Part shown: positions 63,146 to 64,000 of the stretch, one piece after another
How the letters are laid out: the number at the start of each line of letters is the position of its first letter
How positions within the stretch are numbered: the stretch's first letter is position 1
Origin: Klebsiella sp. RHBSTW-00484
GTDB lineage: Bacteria > Pseudomonadota > Gammaproteobacteria > Enterobacterales > Enterobacteriaceae
Direction of reading: 5' to 3'
Assembly (NCBI RefSeq): GCF_013705725.1
Contig: NZ_CP055481.1
Location: 6,076,001-6,140,000, forward strand
Length of the DNA stretch: 64,000 nt
Made by a program: the position numbers and the translations under genes
Notes under the pieces: model-generated
Databases searched by the model: none
Told to the model about the DNA's origin: nothing
What the model saw: only the letters and a program-made list of their open reading frames with translations

Positions 63146-63361
63146 TTACTTGCTGGTACCCGGCACGCTGAAACGCTTGTTGAAGCGGTCAACACGGCCA
63201 CCGGTAGCAACATCACGCTGTTTGCCGGTGTAGAACGGGTGGCATTTACCGCACACGTCGAGGTTCAGGTCGTGACCTACGGTAGAACGGATTTTTATGA
63301 CGTTACCGCAAGAGCAGTTTGCAGTAACTTCGTCGTATTTCGGATGAATATCTTTTTTCAT
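63146..63361 (-). CDS. rpmE: Ribosomal protein bL31
   Basis: 71 residues (E. coli 70), starting [21 protein letters not shown]. The four zinc cysteines are present (C16, C18 and the pair in DVCGKC), so this is the zinc-containing C+ form; a C- paralogue would be Zur-controlled elsewhere. Divergent from priA. Confidence 0.98.
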   Translation of the reverse strand: MKKDIHPKYDEVTANCSCGNVIKIRSTVGHDLNLDVCGKCHPFYTGKQRDVATGGRVDRFNKRFSVPGTSK

Positions 63362-63602
63362 GGGAGAACCTCAGTTAAGGCCGCGTCGCTCTTCCAGCCC
63401 TAACGCCAGACACCACGCGATGTTAATAATTTCCCGTCGCTATTCCGCTATGCGAAATCCCCGGGTAATAGATTTTGATGCTGCACAAAGCACATCAAAG
63501 GCGGCGAATCATACAGAATTTGACCAGCATATGCAAACTGATCCGCGAGCCCTTATCACAATGTGTATACTAACCCGCCAGATTTCAAGTCAGGAAGATT
63601 AA

Positions 63603-64000
<398 letters not shown>

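Noticed and set aside
63360..63602. 80-codon frame between rpmE and priA
   Set aside because: It overlaps the divergent promoter region and the priA ribosome site, and has no family features.

Overview
The window is a chromosomal segment of an enterobacterium (Enterobacteriaceae, in the Escherichia/Klebsiella/Enterobacter/Citrobacter group). Evidence: the ilvL leader peptide has the E. coli sequence, OxyS and a btuB cobalamin riboswitch are present, REP/BIME and ERIC repeats occur, and almost every core protein is near-collinear with its E. coli K-12 counterpart as I remember it. The species cannot be fixed by eye.

Layout. 1-1.3 kb: the end of a 2-keto-3-deoxygluconate-type sugar kinase and a GntR/FCD regulator. 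1.4-11 kb: branched-chain amino acid block (ilvC, divergent ilvY, ilvLGMEDA with its attenuator and an intact ilvG), plus a small secreted protein of unknown function. 11.3-14.2 kb: yifB, yifE/maoP, hdfR. 14.2-20.2 kb: one complete rRNA operon read leftwards (P1/P2, 16S, tRNA-Ile, tRNA-Ala, 23S, 5S, tRNA-Asp, tRNA-Trp, terminator). 20.2-28 kb: murI, btuB with riboswitch, trmA, yijD-fabR, sthA, oxyR, oxyS. 28-36 kb: argHBC with divergent argE, then ppc and a Zur-box zinT. 36.6-48.9 kb: yijO, fsaB, gldA and an accessory catabolic cluster (DeoR regulator, glycyl radical enzyme, its activase, NagB-like, NagA-like, NagE-like PTS). 49-57.6 kb: yijE, metF, an inserted PTS IIBC/LacI pair, a LysR/carboxymuconolactone-decarboxylase-like pair, a periplasmic 5'-nucleotidase-like protein and a Cys-rich fragment. 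57.6-64 kb: metL-metB, metJ, yiiX, a DUF2459-like lipoprotein, rpmE and the start of priA.

The most interesting region is 37.7-48.9 kb. In E. coli fsaB-gldA sits beside pflD-pflC and frw PTS genes, and YbiW/PflD-type glycyl radical enzymes have been reported to open 1,5-anhydrohexitol-6-phosphates to 1-deoxyfructose-6-phosphate, which FsaA/FsaB cleave and GldA then processes. Here fsaB-gldA is retained, the E. coli pflDC/frw set is absent, and a different YbiW-like radical enzyme and activase lie downstream in one tight operon with amino-sugar enzymes (NagB-like, NagA-like), followed by a GlcNAc-type PTS permease. I infer an amino-sugar version of radical anhydro-sugar catabolism, which to my knowledge is not described. 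The NagA-like gene is interrupted by an IS1-family element with an 8-bp target duplication, so the route may be broken or reversibly switched off in this isolate.

Other points: the rRNA operon joins the flank of E. coli rrnC (trpT/hdfR) to the flank of rrnB (murI/btuB), which suggests rrn-mediated rearrangement; two related palindromic inserts sit in the rRNA spacers; the DUF2459-like lipoprotein has ATC where its ATG would be expected; katG is missing from its E. coli position next to metF.
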